Assembly (NCBI GenBank): GCA_032207245.1
Contig: CM063505.1
Location: forward strand, 176,191,827-176,255,826
From: Pardosa pseudoannulata
Lineage: Eukaryota > Arthropoda > Arachnida > Araneae > Lycosidae
Reading direction: 5' to 3'
Length of the DNA: 64,000 nucleotides
Positions within the stretch are counted from its first letter, which is position 1; the number at the start of each line of letters is the position of its first letter. Shown in pieces: positions 23,299 to 35,425 of the stretch. Under the pieces are notes generated by a model. The model saw only the letters and a list, made by a program, of their open reading frames with translations, did not search any database and had not been told where the DNA came from. The translations under genes were made by a program, and so were the position numbers.

Positions 23299-23848
23299 TT
23301 AACACATTGTCTGCGGGACTCGTACTAGTACGTTTTCAGACGATTGATACTTGTACGGGTTAGTGTAACAGCATGTTTTGTTTGTAGATACAAAAATAAC
23401 GGTATATACAGGAAAACGGAGCCTAATGTTCTTGTCTACTACATAGATTCTGGAAAAATTTAGACAAATAAAAACTAGTTTTTACATTATTAGTTTTATG
23501 ATTGCTCTTTTCATTTTTTTATAATGTAAAAATGTTTATATATAACATAATTCGAAAAAATGAAAACTATATACTACTATTTCTATTTGATTTTTCATAT
23601 TTACGATACTATTATAAATTTATCCACTAAAAAATATTTTTTTTTCTTTACAAAAATCTTATGGTTGTTATTTATATATTTCTATTTATATATTTGTTTA
23701 TATATTTCAATATAAAATACGAAAAGTTGGTTAAAAAATTAAATAATTTTCGATCTATTGAGATTTAACTGATTAACTAAATTTAAGCACAAAACGACCG
23801 CTCTCGGTACAATTCCGTTGCGAAATGTACCCACACACAATGTGTTAA
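23299..23848. mobile_element. piggyBac-type MITE, family II (542 bp)
   Basis: TTAA at 23299-23302 and 23845-23848 flank inverted ends CACATTGTCTGCGGG (left) and CACATTGTGTGTGGG (right, read inward), 13 of 15 identical. TTAA target sites plus short inverted ends starting with CAC are diagnostic of the piggyBac superfamily. The ends differ completely from family I. The interior is AT-rich and non-coding, so it depends on a transposase elsewhere. Confidence 0.75.
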
Positions 23849-26800
23849 GATAATGTATCACTTTTTGATGAATTTATTTTAGTTTGTACATTTTTATTTG
23901 ATCTTTTTAATTTTATTTCACTATTTTAAAAACAATCAATCTTTCCGTTGCTAAGGTAATGGATTGATTACTTAAAAAATCAAAAATATTTAACAATTTA
24001 TTTATCTTTGGTTCTTAATATTTATTTGTGACTTTCAATTATCTCACAAGTAGCGTATGTACTCTTCAACTGGAAATTATAGTGCAAAGATAGATCTTCA
24101 GGTATTGCTAAATACAACACTTTTATTTTCTACATTATATTTAGTTTGAAGAAAATTAAAATTAAATAGAATGTGCTATTCGTTTTATGTATTGTCAAAA
24201 TTTTTTCTATTGCTGGTATATGTGACATAATATAAATAGTAATTAAAATTTGAAATTAATGTAACCTTAATTTTGAAACTTTAGAACTTTAGATCAAGGA
24301 TTGCACGTGAAGTGGATGTTAATAAATAAAAAAAATCGAATAGTATTGCATATACAATAGTTAGTGGCATATTTGTTTCTAATATAAATTTACTATATTT
24401 GACTATGAATCACAGAGTTTTACAGAGCGGATATCAGTTTAGTCATTTCTATTAAAAAAGGGGATATTTTTTGTAAAAATATGAATTATATTAACGAATT
24501 TCAAGACAAAATCGTTACAATTAATAAAAAGGTTAAAAAATGATCAATGAATAAATTCCAATATCATAGCTTGAATTATTTCTTCATAATTATTCTAGAA
24601 TGAAAAATAATATATTCATATTTTCTCTTTCAATAAAGTTTAGGTATAAGTTATAATTTTTAATACATCAGGAAGTCGTAAAGGGCGAAAGAAAATGGTT
24701 TTTTATATTTTTAATGCTATTAAAACCTAAATTGCTCTATTACATAAGAAGTAAGTTAATCGATTTATTTGATGTTTATGTTTTGGTGTTTAATCTTTTT
24801 AAATTCCAATGATCGTGATTTTTATTACCTTTATCTATTTCTTTTCTCTAGTTCAAAGAGTCAGTTCATAGTAAGGAATAGTAATTGAAAAGAAAATAAG
24901 CGTAGAAGAATGTCAAAGGTGAGGATAGGATATTAAGGAAGTAGGCACACTCATATCATTACCTGCGGAACTATCATAACCACACGGAACCATATTCGCA
25001 CGAGTTATATTCCGGAACAAGAGGTCAGCTCTACTTCAAGGCCGACACACAGCACTTTTGCATGAGATCGCAGTTGCACTCTATTCTTACCTTGATATTA
25101 TGCTTCTTTGAAACTATATAATAAATCATTAGATAGTAATCAGAAATTCGTATGTTTGTGTTTTAGGAATGATTTGATTTATGGATTGCCTGAATTTAGA
25201 TTTTGATTTGTAGTAAGGACCGTACCACACAGAATAAAGATGCTTACTGACAACTATTATGGGCTACTGTAGGGTGAAAATCTTTGTTCTTTGTGAGTAT
25301 TTCTAACCCAGCTGAAGCACGAAACAGTTGTCAGGGAGTACCTTCGTCCGGTGTAATAGGGCCTAAAAGGGATTAGCATTATCTATGACAACCGGAACGA
25401 GGGTGATCTTCAATAATCTTTTACTTTTCTAACATAAAAAACAATTTGTACACTTGCGTTATACCGAGAGCATGGTCTTTGTAAATTGTTTGCACCTTTA
25501 CAACAGTTTCAGATAATTTTATGGTGAGTAAAACCTACATTGTTCATAAGAGTCTGTCGTATGCCACACTACAGACTACACAGAACACCGTCACAAAATC
25601 CTCGCGTGTCGTTGTCAGTTGAGTTCAAGTGGCATACGGACTCAGGAGGGGTCCTTCTGAGGAGCCCTAGCCGTACACACTCGTACTAAAGTTCAATTAT
25701 ACGCAGGAATACAATTCCGGTTATTTTCCCCCTCCCCCCCATCGTGTAAACTCTTTTATCATTAATTTCTAAAGTAAAACACGTTTTCTGTGGAAAATAT
25801 TTTACCACTGGGTTTTGTTGAAAAAAAAATAATCTGTCTTGGTCTTTCCCAACTAATTTTTTTTTTACTTGCTATTAATGATACATGTTATTACGGATAT
25901 ATTTATATAGTAATAGCTAAACTTTCAAACAAAATATTATTTAAAAATATTCTTGACTGATAACTTAATGAGTATCAGTAAAATTTATTAAAAATGCTCC
26001 ATGTGAATCCCTTGGATATAATGGAGCTATTTTTATTTACAGGATGGTTTTCAGCCCTTAGAATAAAACCCAATTGCCATCGTTACTGTTCAGAAAAATA
26101 TTAGAAAGAAAGCAGAGGTAATCGGGATATTATCTGTTTCTCATACAAATCATCTATATTATTTCTATATTTTATGTAGAATGTTGACAAATTTTGTGTT
26201 TCGAAACATATTCACTTTAATAAAATTTTTTTGACGTACGTGTCAAGGTGTTAAATTTCAATAGTATATAACAGTTACGCATGCAACTTGAGTGGTTCAG
26301 GTATTCATAAACTAAATATATTTTCTTTAAAAAAATGCTTTGTTATGAATAGTAATAGTATTTTATGCTGCATTAAGGGGAGAAGGGACTTTTAGAATAA
26401 TAGACCTCCAGCAAAATACGAAATATTTTTAGTCTTAAAAATTTAAGCTATGCATTCTCTTCGTGATAGATTGAAAATTTTCCAATAGATTGGCTTCTTT
26501 ACTCCAATAAAATCTGTTTTTCATTACACATCCTTATTTTTAAATTTAAAAATTATTTTTATGTCTGACTGTTTGACATCAAATCAGTGACTGTAAAATG
26601 CTCCAGGTGAGTTATTTCTCTATTGTATCTGTCCCATTTTCGGACACTGTCTGTTATTAAAATAGGTATGCATTTTAAAATTCTAAAGAATTTTGTCAAG
26701 TTAAACAGAGTTTAATAACATGAAACAACGAATAAATTGTTAAAATCTTGTGTAATTTGATATAATTGTCTTATCGAAATTGTATTCAACATTCGTGAAA

Positions 26801-26914
26801 ATCGATACTCAACTTTATTTCTGTTTAAATGTTGAGAGTATATACGGGGAAAATGCAAGCAATTGGTTAACATGCAGCGCAGCAGGAATATTTTTTATAA
26901 AGGTTGTTAGCACA
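23849..26914. other. AT-rich sequence with a GC-richer patch at 25200-25700
   Basis: Mostly AT-rich. From 25200 to 25700 the composition is more balanced, and a short inverted repeat occurs (CGTATGCCAC near 25560, GTGGCATACG near 25632). I could not read a protein domain there; it may be an old transposon or a non-coding exon. No terminal repeats were found. Confidence 0.35.
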
Positions 26915-27121
26915 CCTAAATTTTAATGATTTGGGTTTGGTTTAGAGTGCTACGATCTGCTTTTTGCAACACGAGGGCTAATGAGATCGGGACCTACAGC
27001 TTAAAGCCGATTCCGGATGGTTACGAACATCCATGCCACTGTGGGATTCGAACTCACGAACTCCGGTATTGAAATCCAGCACCCTAACCAATCGGCCATC
27101 GTTCTGCCTAAACTTTAATGA
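26915..27121 (-). mobile_element. tRNA-derived SINE, full length (minus strand)
   Basis: The SINE body is at about 26930-27106 with head, B-box region (GAGTTCGAATCC on the minus strand, slightly altered) and CCAAACC tail. The flanks CCTAAATTTTAATGA (26915-26929) and CCTAAACTTTAATGA (27107-27121) are a 15-bp duplication with one mismatch. More diverged than the copies at 19621 and 32144, hence older. Confidence 0.88.
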
Positions 27122-27150
27122 AAACTGATTTTTTAAAACATTTTAATGCC

Positions 27151-27940
27151 CAGGGTTCCCACTCTTTTTCCAGAACAAAAATTAAGGACTTTCTAAGGAC
27201 CAAAGTAACTTTTTATAAGGACCGACGTTGCCTGGGAAAGAAGAAAGTGTTAGACTTTTCTATCACAATCAGTGCAAGGAAAATTAAACTTTCATAAGTA
27301 ACTGAAATATCTACACCCCACCCTCCATGCTTCGTTTAATTAAAATCTGCATGACTGTTAGCTATTAATAAAGGGCAGCTGGTTTTATTTTTTAAACCTT
27401 TTTAGTATGAGAAAGATTATTTATCTGTCAAATACGTTTTCTAGCTCATGACCATAAAAAGTACTAATAAACTAAAGGTATTTTCATAATTTTTTAAGAA
27501 AATAAAGGAAAGGAATTCTGAATTACTACAGTAATACGCTGAAAACATATATGTATTTGAAGATTTTCTTTATTATTAATGCTGCACTTTTGACTAGAAA
27601 ATGTAAAAGAATGTTATGAACATTAACAAATATGTTATATGTTCTTAATATATATATATATTCTTTGAACAGTACTTATCACCTGTACTGGTGTTCTTAG
27701 AACCGGTTTTGGACAAATATAACTCCGAACTTACAAAACTAGAAAGTTAGGAGAATATGGCTAAAACTGATAGAAAGTGAAGAAAGCAGTTAGCATCAAT
27801 GCAGAAATTGATTGCATTCTAATTTAAAAATTAAGGAGTTTTTAAGGACCTTTGACAAAAATTTAGTTTTAAGGGTCCTTAAAAATGAAAGCTAAAATTA
27901 AGGAGTTCTTAAGGACTTTTAAGGACCGTGGGAACCCTTG
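27151..27940. mobile_element. hAT-like non-autonomous element (790 bp)
   Basis: The left end CAGGGTTCCCACTCTTTTTC and the right end, read inward, CAAGGGTTCCCACGG form short inverted repeats of the hAT type (CA-G-GG start). Subterminal AAGGAC motifs are repeated at both ends: AATTAAGGACTTTCTAAGGAC on the left and TTAAGGACTTTTAAGGACC on the right. They run in the same direction. No 8-bp duplication is apparent, so one flank may have been altered. No transposase frame remains. Confidence 0.7.
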
Positions 27941-29006
27941 TGTCATATATTATGTAACAATTTTTATGATGATAATAATAATAGAGTTAAATGCTTTAAA
28001 GTTGAAATTCTTTGTCGTCTTAACTACATTTATTATAAGATGTTGGATATTAAAAAACCTTTTTGCTTTCTTATCCTTTCATATATTTCACAATTAAATA
28101 AGATATAAATACTGAATTTTCAGTAGAATTTTCTCAAACTGAAGCCTACTGTTTTTTTAATGTGTAAAAAAATAACACTAGGAGCAAACATTCGGGGTAT
28201 AACTGGAAATAAAAGGCTTTTCCTACGTTTTTGTCATAATATATGTTTGTAAGAGAAGATAATCCATTGCCACTGTACAGCTGAGAAGAATATATAATAT
28301 TCCAACACAACTTGAAAACCGCAAAATGCGATTTCAAATTAATCTTGACAAATGTCGTGATATTTGAATCCAAGCAGATCGTGTCCTGCTTTCCCTGAGA
28401 TGAAAAGGAACGGCTAAAGAAGTCCCATTTAGTTTCCGTGTTGATTCGTGTTTTTTTACTTTTCAGCCGATGGCCGCTCGTGGCTTATTGCGTATTCAGA
28501 AAGTATCATGGGATCATACACTGGGAGGTGAAAAATGAGAACACAACGGTTGTTTTCAACTAAAGAAGTCTGCAGGCTGCAAGTCTAAAGAACAGGCTCT
28601 ACAGAAACAACTATCAGACTCATCTGATCTCGTTTAGAGTGGACGATCGTCCTTGCACCAATTTGCAAGATTTCAATGTCTCAAAATAAGAACGCGGTTA
28701 GTGAAAGAATAAAAAAATTCCTCAGCAGTTTAACCGAATAAATCGCAACTTTAACTGAATAATTTCCTTGTCTGTCCAGGTGATTAGATAATCTAAAGAG
28801 GGAGATGTTATTTGTGATGACAGATCATACAACTTAATAGTCTAAAAGGATTTCAGATAAATATTAGAAAGCGGAAATAGGGTTGTTTTTTTCAAATATT
28901 TTTTGAAGAAATCTTATTTAGGTTCTAATCTTATCTAATCTTAGGTTAGTTTGCAGATTTTAAATTTATTTTAACTAAAGATTATTTTACAATTTTCAAA
29001 TTCTTC
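27941..29006. other. AT-rich sequence with a weak exon-like patch
   Basis: At 28467-28527 a short frame (MAARGLLRIQKVSWDHTLGG) is preceded by a pyrimidine-rich TTTTTTTACTTTTCAG and followed by GAG/GTGAAA, resembling an internal exon between splice sites. With 61 nt and no homologue known to me, this is only a candidate. The rest shows nothing. Confidence 0.25.
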
Positions 29007-29147
29007 TATGCTCCAGACCATAGGTTTCATAGTTACTTCATTACAGTTTAAATGATATAAGGTTTCACGGTGGAAGGAATAACCCTAGTAACCTTAATGA
29101 ACCGTTGTTAACTCTGATATAATAAAGGTTTTATAATCTGGAGCATA
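29007..29147. mobile_element. TA-flanked MITE (137 bp)
   Basis: Inverted ends TGCTCCAGACCATA (from 29009) and, read inward from 29145, TGCTCCAGATTATA are flanked by TA on both sides (29007-29008, 29146-29147). Short TIRs with a TA duplication fit Tc1/mariner-like MITEs. The superfamily is inferred because the TIR is short. No other copy was found in this window. Confidence 0.6.
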
Positions 29148-30075
29148 ATAAAAAATAAATAAAGATGAAATTAGAAAAACATTTAATTACCACATTTTCA
29201 ACTTGATGAAATAGCTTATCTTATACAATCGGACCATGTTACTATGAAATTAAGGGGCCAAATGTTTAGTTCGTTATAACCGGTAGTACGATACATCTAA
29301 ACTTTTCAAAAAAGAAATGTAACATGTCACAAAATGAATTACTTTTTAAATGCTTTTTGTTGAGATGTTATTGAAAAAATGATGAAAAAATCTATTAAAA
29401 TGACCTTTAATGGCTAAAACCAACTAAATCAAATTCATCAACTGCCTAGTAAAGGACACAAGTATTAAATTCACGAAAACTAGACAAATGAAAAATGCAA
29501 TTTTATTTTTTAAATGTTTCTCACCGTATTGATACACAGAACTAATTCTAATCTGCTGACGAGAGGTCGATTTTAAGAAAATTTAACGAATTTCTTGGTT
29601 TAATGCTACAAAGGATTCTAACACTTTTTCTTCTTCCGCTGTTTATGTGAACTACAATCTCTATAGATAAAATTGTATGTATGCGTATAGATAAAATTAT
29701 TTGTATGTATGCGTATATGTATACTCCTTATGCATTATTCCAACTGGATAGATCAAATTTTGCATGACGATTCTGCCCATCTCTAGGAAAGTTTTAGGTT
29801 AAATTGTTCGAAAGTGAAGTGCTCCTTTTATTAAAATAAATTGGGTTTGAAAACTATATTTTGGCTTCCTTTGATGTATTTTTCTTTAAATTGCACGTTA
29901 AAATAATTAAAGTATTTAATCAACTTAATTCTCCTGATAGTGTCTATAAAGTGCTTTCAGACAATACAGTTTTTCTTGCCTTGTTATTCCATTCTTCCAG
30001 TGTTATAATTGGGAAAAATATCTCATCTTTATGTCAGGTGAGTAATATTTTTATTTAGCGATTCATTTGATGTCT
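29148..30075. other. AT-rich sequence, nothing identified
   Basis: Includes a short direct repeat of ATAGATAAAATT(A/G)T with TGTATGTATGCGTATA around 29660-29720. No coding signal. Confidence 0.4.
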
Positions 30076-30304
30076 TTAACCCTTAATTTGGCTTCAGGCC
30101 GCTAGATCGGACATGTATATTTATAACTACTATATAACATAATTGTCAGTATTCGCCACAGCGGACTTTAATTATCTCAAAAATGGAAAATGATATATTT
30201 TTTTTGTTTATTTTACAGAGATCCTAATGTCTATACAGACATGGGAAAATAACAGAAATTTAAAAAAAATATTTGAAAAAACATCTTGTCAAATTAAGGG
30301 TTAA
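30076..30304. mobile_element. piggyBac-type MITE, family III (221 bp)
   Basis: TTAA (30076-30079 and 30301-30304) flanks an element with perfect 11-bp inverted ends, CCCTTAATTTG at 30080-30090 and CAAATTAAGGG at 30290-30300. The CCCTT start is typical of piggyBac ends. Non-coding interior. Confidence 0.8.
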
Positions 30305-31746
30305 ATGAAATGTCAAAACACATAGTTTTTGTTATTTCGTACAAAGATGAATCACTAAATATAATTCTTGTGTTTCTTCAGATTATATTTATTCTGAACA
30401 TTAAATTTAAATGAATGTGTTATTGTATTTATGATAATGAGACAGATTTTTATTTTCGAAATTACTTATATTGTTAATATAATATAATGTAAAAACTCAA
30501 TTTGAATTTTGAAATATATATAACCTTAATCTGTGAATGTTAGTTTGGAATTGGCTTTAATCTGTGAGTAAATCCGTCTCAGTAGCCATCGTGTAACAAA
30601 AAAGTACACTATAGCGTTCCAAAGAAAACCATTTGATGCATTATTAACTCCAACCAGTTATAAATATTAATTTAAACTGTTGGGTTTCAACCTGTCATAA
30701 CAGCATAAAGATCATCATCCAATTGGCATCCAAAATGTTTAAATGACACCCAAATGACACAGTGGAAGTCGGAAAAAATGTTCAAAGAAATCTCTGGGTG
30801 GGTAGAATACATAAAATCTACATCGATATAATTAATGAAAAAATAATGACTGTAAAACTAGTTTCATTTGAGATTGTTTAAAACGCTAGAATCTGCAGAA
30901 GTTAGATTTAAAAATAGTGGATTTCTGTTTTCTTTTTTTTATTATTAAAGAAGTAACAAAAGATGGTTAAGTGATTGAAAATACCATAAGCCTTTGTGCA
31001 GGGAAAAATAAATTAAATAGTTTGGGAAATTAAAAAAAATTAATTGAATAACGCATAGTGAAATCTATGAAACATCCGATTTTTTATGGTAATAATGCAA
31101 ATTCAGTATGTTTTATGAAGCTATTATTATTACTATTTTCCTCTTTTATAATTAATTCTTACTACTTTACGTTAATAAATAAAGAAAATATTTGTTAAAT
31201 TTATCTTGAGAGTAAAAATATTTCATATACTATATTTGAAGAATGACAGGACACTTTCGATTTTAAAACAATTTTTTGATTATCCTGAAATTTCGGAAGT
31301 GTCATGTGCATGCCAGACGTCAAATATTTTACTGAATGTTTTGTCCCGAATGCAAAAGTAAATTTTACGAAGAAAAATAATCTGTAAAATGTAATATTTG
31401 AGATATTTTATAGCTCTAGTATATTATTTTGAAGAATTTATAATTATCTGTATTGATTTCTGTGAGTAAATATAAGCGTTTTCTTTAAAATACTTTAAAT
31501 TATTTCGTAATATTTTAGTTTCTAACATGCAAGGTTTTATACTCAGTCTACTGTCATTTTCAGAAAATTGGACAAACTACAGAAAATCAGCTTACTGCAA
31601 TCAGAATAAAGTTTATTAAATGTAAAAAATTATTAGTTTTAACGAGTGATTAGGCATAACTTTTTTATATTTATAAAACTATCTCTATTAAAATTTTCTT
31701 TAGTACACTCTATGACTGATGGAACTACGCATTTCTTTCTGTTAAA
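30305..31746. other. AT-rich sequence, nothing identified
   Basis: No domain, hairpin or terminal repeat recognised up to the second Helitron. Confidence 0.4.
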
Positions 31747-32127
31747 TCTCCTATGTAATAATAGCCTACATTATATGTCCATCTGTCCTCGAATTTGTGA
31801 AGCAGTTGGAACGGGAATGGATACAGCATCCATATTGGATTCTTGATGAGTTAGGGTTAGCAAGATTCAAAGCGAGTAAAATTTATCTTCTTCTAAACTA
31901 TCAATCCAATTCTAAAATAAATTGGTATAAATATGCTTCATATCACAGCGAAAAATATTGTCGTCTTTAAAACGTTCGAAATCCACCCCTTCCCCCCTTT
32001 TTGAGAGTTTAATGTCATTATTTCAAGCTCTATTTTCCCCGGTTAAGAGCAGGGGATTAATTTTAGCAATTTATCCCATGATAAATAGGCAAAAATAACA
32101 TTTTTTCTAGGATTATGTCGTCATTCC

Positions 32128-32339
32128 TTTAACCATCTCATTTGCCGAACGATGGCCGATTGGTTAGAGTGCTGGCCTTCGGTACCGGAGTTCGAGGGTT
32201 CGAATCCCACAGTGGCATGGATGTTCGTAGCCGTTCGGAATCGGCTTTAAGCTGTAGGTCCCGGTCTCATTAGCCCTCGTGTTGCAAAAAATAGACCGTA
32301 GCACTCCAAACCAAACCAAACCTTTTAACCATCTCATTT
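32128..32339 (+). mobile_element. tRNA-derived SINE, full-length reference copy
   Basis: The SINE body at 32144-32323 (180 bp) starts GCCGAACGATGGCCGATTGG, contains internal Pol III promoter boxes, continues through CATGGATGTTCGTAGCCGTT and GGTCTCATTAGCCCTCG, and ends in repeated CCAAA units instead of poly(A). A perfect 16-bp duplication TTTAACCATCTCATTT flanks it (32128-32143, 32324-32339). The insertion splits Helitron copy 2, whose empty-site sequence is preserved in copy 1. The head resembles a class II (Ser/Leu-type) tRNA with the A and B boxes set apart by an extra arm; the parent tRNA is inferred. Confidence 0.93.
32153..32207 (+). promoter_or_regulatory. RNA polymerase III type 2 internal promoter of the SINE
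   Basis: A box TGGCCGATTGG (32153-32163) and B box GGTTCGAATCC (32197-32207) match the tRNA-gene consensus elements TRGYNNARNNG and GWTCRANNC, starting 10 bp inside the element. This is the best-preserved pair among the copies in the window. Confidence 0.8.
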
Positions 32340-32984
32340 AATCCTTTCTTATTTTGAATTATTTAAATATCGTCTGCATTATTTTCATGTGTTTTGTCAC
32401 GGAACTTATATATCACTTAAATAATTTTCTTTTATATTTGGCGTAAATAATAGATTAGGTACATATGTGATAATCTTAAATTTAATCATCGATTATTTTT
32501 TGTTGCAATGAAAATTTTATCTCCGCTATTATCAACAAATTATTTTCATAAAAGTTTATGAGTCTATTTCATGGACTAATAAATATCTAGCGCTTAAGTT
32601 ATATATCTTTGAAAATTAAGAAGTTAGTTCGTTTGTGTGTTTGTTTTTTATGCATAACCACACGGTTGGCAATCGATTCGCAAAATTTTGGGCACCATTC
32701 ATATATACCGCCAAATAATCACTGTCAATATTAGAACATCTGTTGTTCATCCTATCACGTAATATGACAAGATAAATTAAAGCTAGCAACTAACAAACAG
32801 TCAGTAATGTTTTTTAATTTAATTTTATATTTTACCCTGTCCAAAACTTTTCGAGATATTTCTAAACTTTTAGATAAATTCCAGGAAGATAAAGTCACTG
32901 ACAAATAAGCATTATACTGTTACTTATTTAGATATATCAAGAAAGCATTTTACTGACCCCGTCATATGACGAGCTATATGCTAG

Positions 32985-34846
32985 TAAAATAATATTACAT
33001 GAAAATTAAACTAGATTAATATTTAAACAGTCAAAGTGAATAAAAATACAGCTGTGCATGATGCATACTTTAGTATGTATATGAATAGGACTTTATAGCG
33101 TGAGCTGACAAGCACAGTTATTTTCAGAAACAGAATAATAAATACTTCGAAATGCAGTCTAAGGTGGAGAAAATATTTGCTTTCACTTTTTCTAACGTCA
33201 TTTTTACTTTCAGGTCAAAGGTATCTAGGATCAAGCATTCTTCACTTCTCCCCTCTACCCCGCCCTGATAGGCGAAACATATATAAACCTCAGTGAAGAA
33301 TATTTCAAGATCCTACTGCTTGAACTTGACTACTTGATCTCATTTTAGTGACTTTTGTGAGGAACGTTGAAATACATAGTTTTTAAGCATATTTTAGTTT
33401 CGCAAATTTACTGTGGTATAAGAAATCAGGACCTTCAAGAAGTTAGAAAGTAAATTGTGACAATCCCCTTATCCGTATTAAAATTATAAGAAATTTAAAA
33501 GTTAATATTATTATTTTTTTCCCAATGCATGGGGCACTTTCCGAACTGCATATACTTGTTGGCCATTTTGACTCATCTATATCTGTTTTGGTCCTAGTGG
33601 TCTTTATTTTTAACAACTTTAAAAAGTAGAATAAAATCTGTGCAAAATCACAAATTCCTTGTTAAATGGATTTTGACATTGATAGATGGGAGTGAGGATT
33701 TGTAGCTGATTGAAGATTGGCTAAAATAGAGGGGTAAATAGTGTATTCTACCAACAGTACAGATTTGTATAGGAAAGACATACAGAAACTGGACACTGCT
33801 CAAAGGCAAAATTGGCCGGGAAGATAAGATAAATGGACATATGCGATAGGCTTCATTCATTGGGAGCAAAATTGATTAAAAAGCCATTTAAAAAATTAGC
33901 CAAATATGTCTTAATAAATCTTTTCTCTTACTCATTTGGTCAGCATAAGTATCGTAACTTAAAGCTCTATTATTCTTGGAATCGTTTGCAAGAATGGGTT
34001 AGATATTTTAACTAAGTCATTAAATACGCCTCATGTAATCTTTACCTGTTTTATCCTGACGGTACTTATAAGTACTGCTTCAATCATACACCTATATATT
34101 CCTAGTAAAGCCTTTTTTCCTGAAGGTACTCACAAGGACATGAACGATGCAGTTCCTACAGCAGAAAAGAAATGACAGTACCAATCAGGAATCCTTTTTA
34201 TTCGCATAGTACTGATTTTACAATTGGAGTGCTGCTTTCGAAGATAATTTTGTGGTAGAATTGATACACGTGTTATTCAATTGAGTAAATTTAGTGGCTT
34301 ATTACCAGTTATTTGGTACTATAATTTTTTAGAGACTTCTATACTTCGCAGGTAAGCATTTCATTTGTTTTATTCATAATTTAATGTTTTATTTTCTATC
34401 ATAGAGTCAAAAATATATGTTGGTACAAGAAAGTACCAACTGCAAAATTAGTTACTAAACTGCAGTAAAAATTAATTTTCTTTTATCTATGATTATACTT
34501 CATTAAAATTTACCTAATTATGCAAAAATGCAGTAAGAAAGTTGATGATAAATTCATTCAGGATATAAAGGGTTAAAAGGGGAATGCATGGTCAAAAATC
34601 TTAAGCATAAAAAATTCGTTCAAATCTCATTGTACCTTACATCTGTAGTTCATTATCGGCCTAATGAACGATTCATATGATGAAATTTTAAGTGACAGAT
34701 TTAACTAGAGTGAAGGTCCTGGAAATCCAATAGAGAGAGACGACGACGGTACCGGTCCAGCTAAACACTCATTAATGTATATGACCTTGAAAAGATAGCA
34801 GCAGCATTCGACTATATCAGATTTCTAAATTAGATGCTATTTAAAA
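32985..34846. other. AT-rich sequence between two inverted Helitrons
   Basis: Contains a slightly GC-richer patch at 33230-33300 with TATATAAA but no initiator at the right distance. Short frames on opposite strands at 33648-34015 look like chance. Confidence 0.35.
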
Positions 34847-35425
34847 CTAGAATATAGCCCGTCATATGACGGGATCAGTAAAAGTTTTAATTTTCTAGAA
34901 TTGTAAAGTATCCCAGGAGGCAGGTAAAAAAAAGGTTTGTTTTTTGGCTGAGAATTATCTTGCAACAAAAAATAATCTATGATTAAATTTAAAATTATCA
35001 CATATATATCTAATTTATTATTTAAGGCAAATATAAAAGAAAATTATTTACGTAATATCTAAGTTCAGTAATGAAACATATGAAAATAATGCAGACATAT
35101 TTAAATAATTTAAAATAAGAAATGATTAACCGGAAAAAATAGGCCTTGGAATAATAGCATTAAAAGCTTAAAAAGGAGGACGGAAGGGATTTCGAATGTT
35201 TTAAAGACGGCAATATTTTTCGCTGTGATAAGAAACATATTTATACCAATTTATTTTAGATTTAGATCTATAGTTTAGGAGCAGATAAACTTTACTCGTT
35301 TTGAATTTTGCTAACCCTAACTCATCAAGAATCCAATATGAATGCCTCTAACCATTCCAGGTCCAACCGCTTCATAAATTCGAGGACAGACAGACAGATA
35401 ACTTAGACTATTATTATACAGGGGA
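34847..35425 (-). mobile_element. Non-autonomous Helitron, copy 3 (minus strand)
   Basis: On the minus strand it starts TCCCCTGTATAATAATAGTC at 35425 after an A, and ends CTAG at 34847-34850 before a T. A perfect 16-nt palindrome CCCGTCATATGACGGG (34858-34873) precedes the end. It is shorter than copies 1 and 2 (579 bp) because of internal deletion, but keeps both termini and the 5' block with GAATTTATGAAGCGGTTGGA. It is inverted relative to copy 2, about 1.9 kb away. Confidence 0.82.

Larger units (their letters stand above)
31747..32984 (+). mobile_element. Non-autonomous Helitron, copy 2
   Basis: Starts TCTCCTATGTAATAATAGCC after an A. Ends CTAG (32981-32984) before a T, with the hairpin core CGTCATATGACG at 32960-32971 and GCTATATG between. 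It is collinear with copy 1 over the first part and the 3' end, but a middle segment (about 32660-32950) differs. This suggests either captured host DNA or an alternative internal region, as Helitrons often carry. A full-length SINE is inserted at 32144. No Rep/helicase frame. Confidence 0.8.

Noticed and set aside
32144..32215. Possible functional tRNA gene
   Set aside because: The A and B boxes are real, but the sequence continues into the SINE body, no proper acceptor stem closes it, and target duplications show it is a retroposed element.
33270..33300. Core promoter (TATATAAA with CTCAGTG)
   Set aside because: The initiator-like CAGT lies only about 10 bp from the TATA word instead of about 30 bp, and no exon follows.
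34560..34580. Possible piggyBac right end (AAAGGG-TTAA)
   Set aside because: No matching left end TTAACCCTTT was found upstream.
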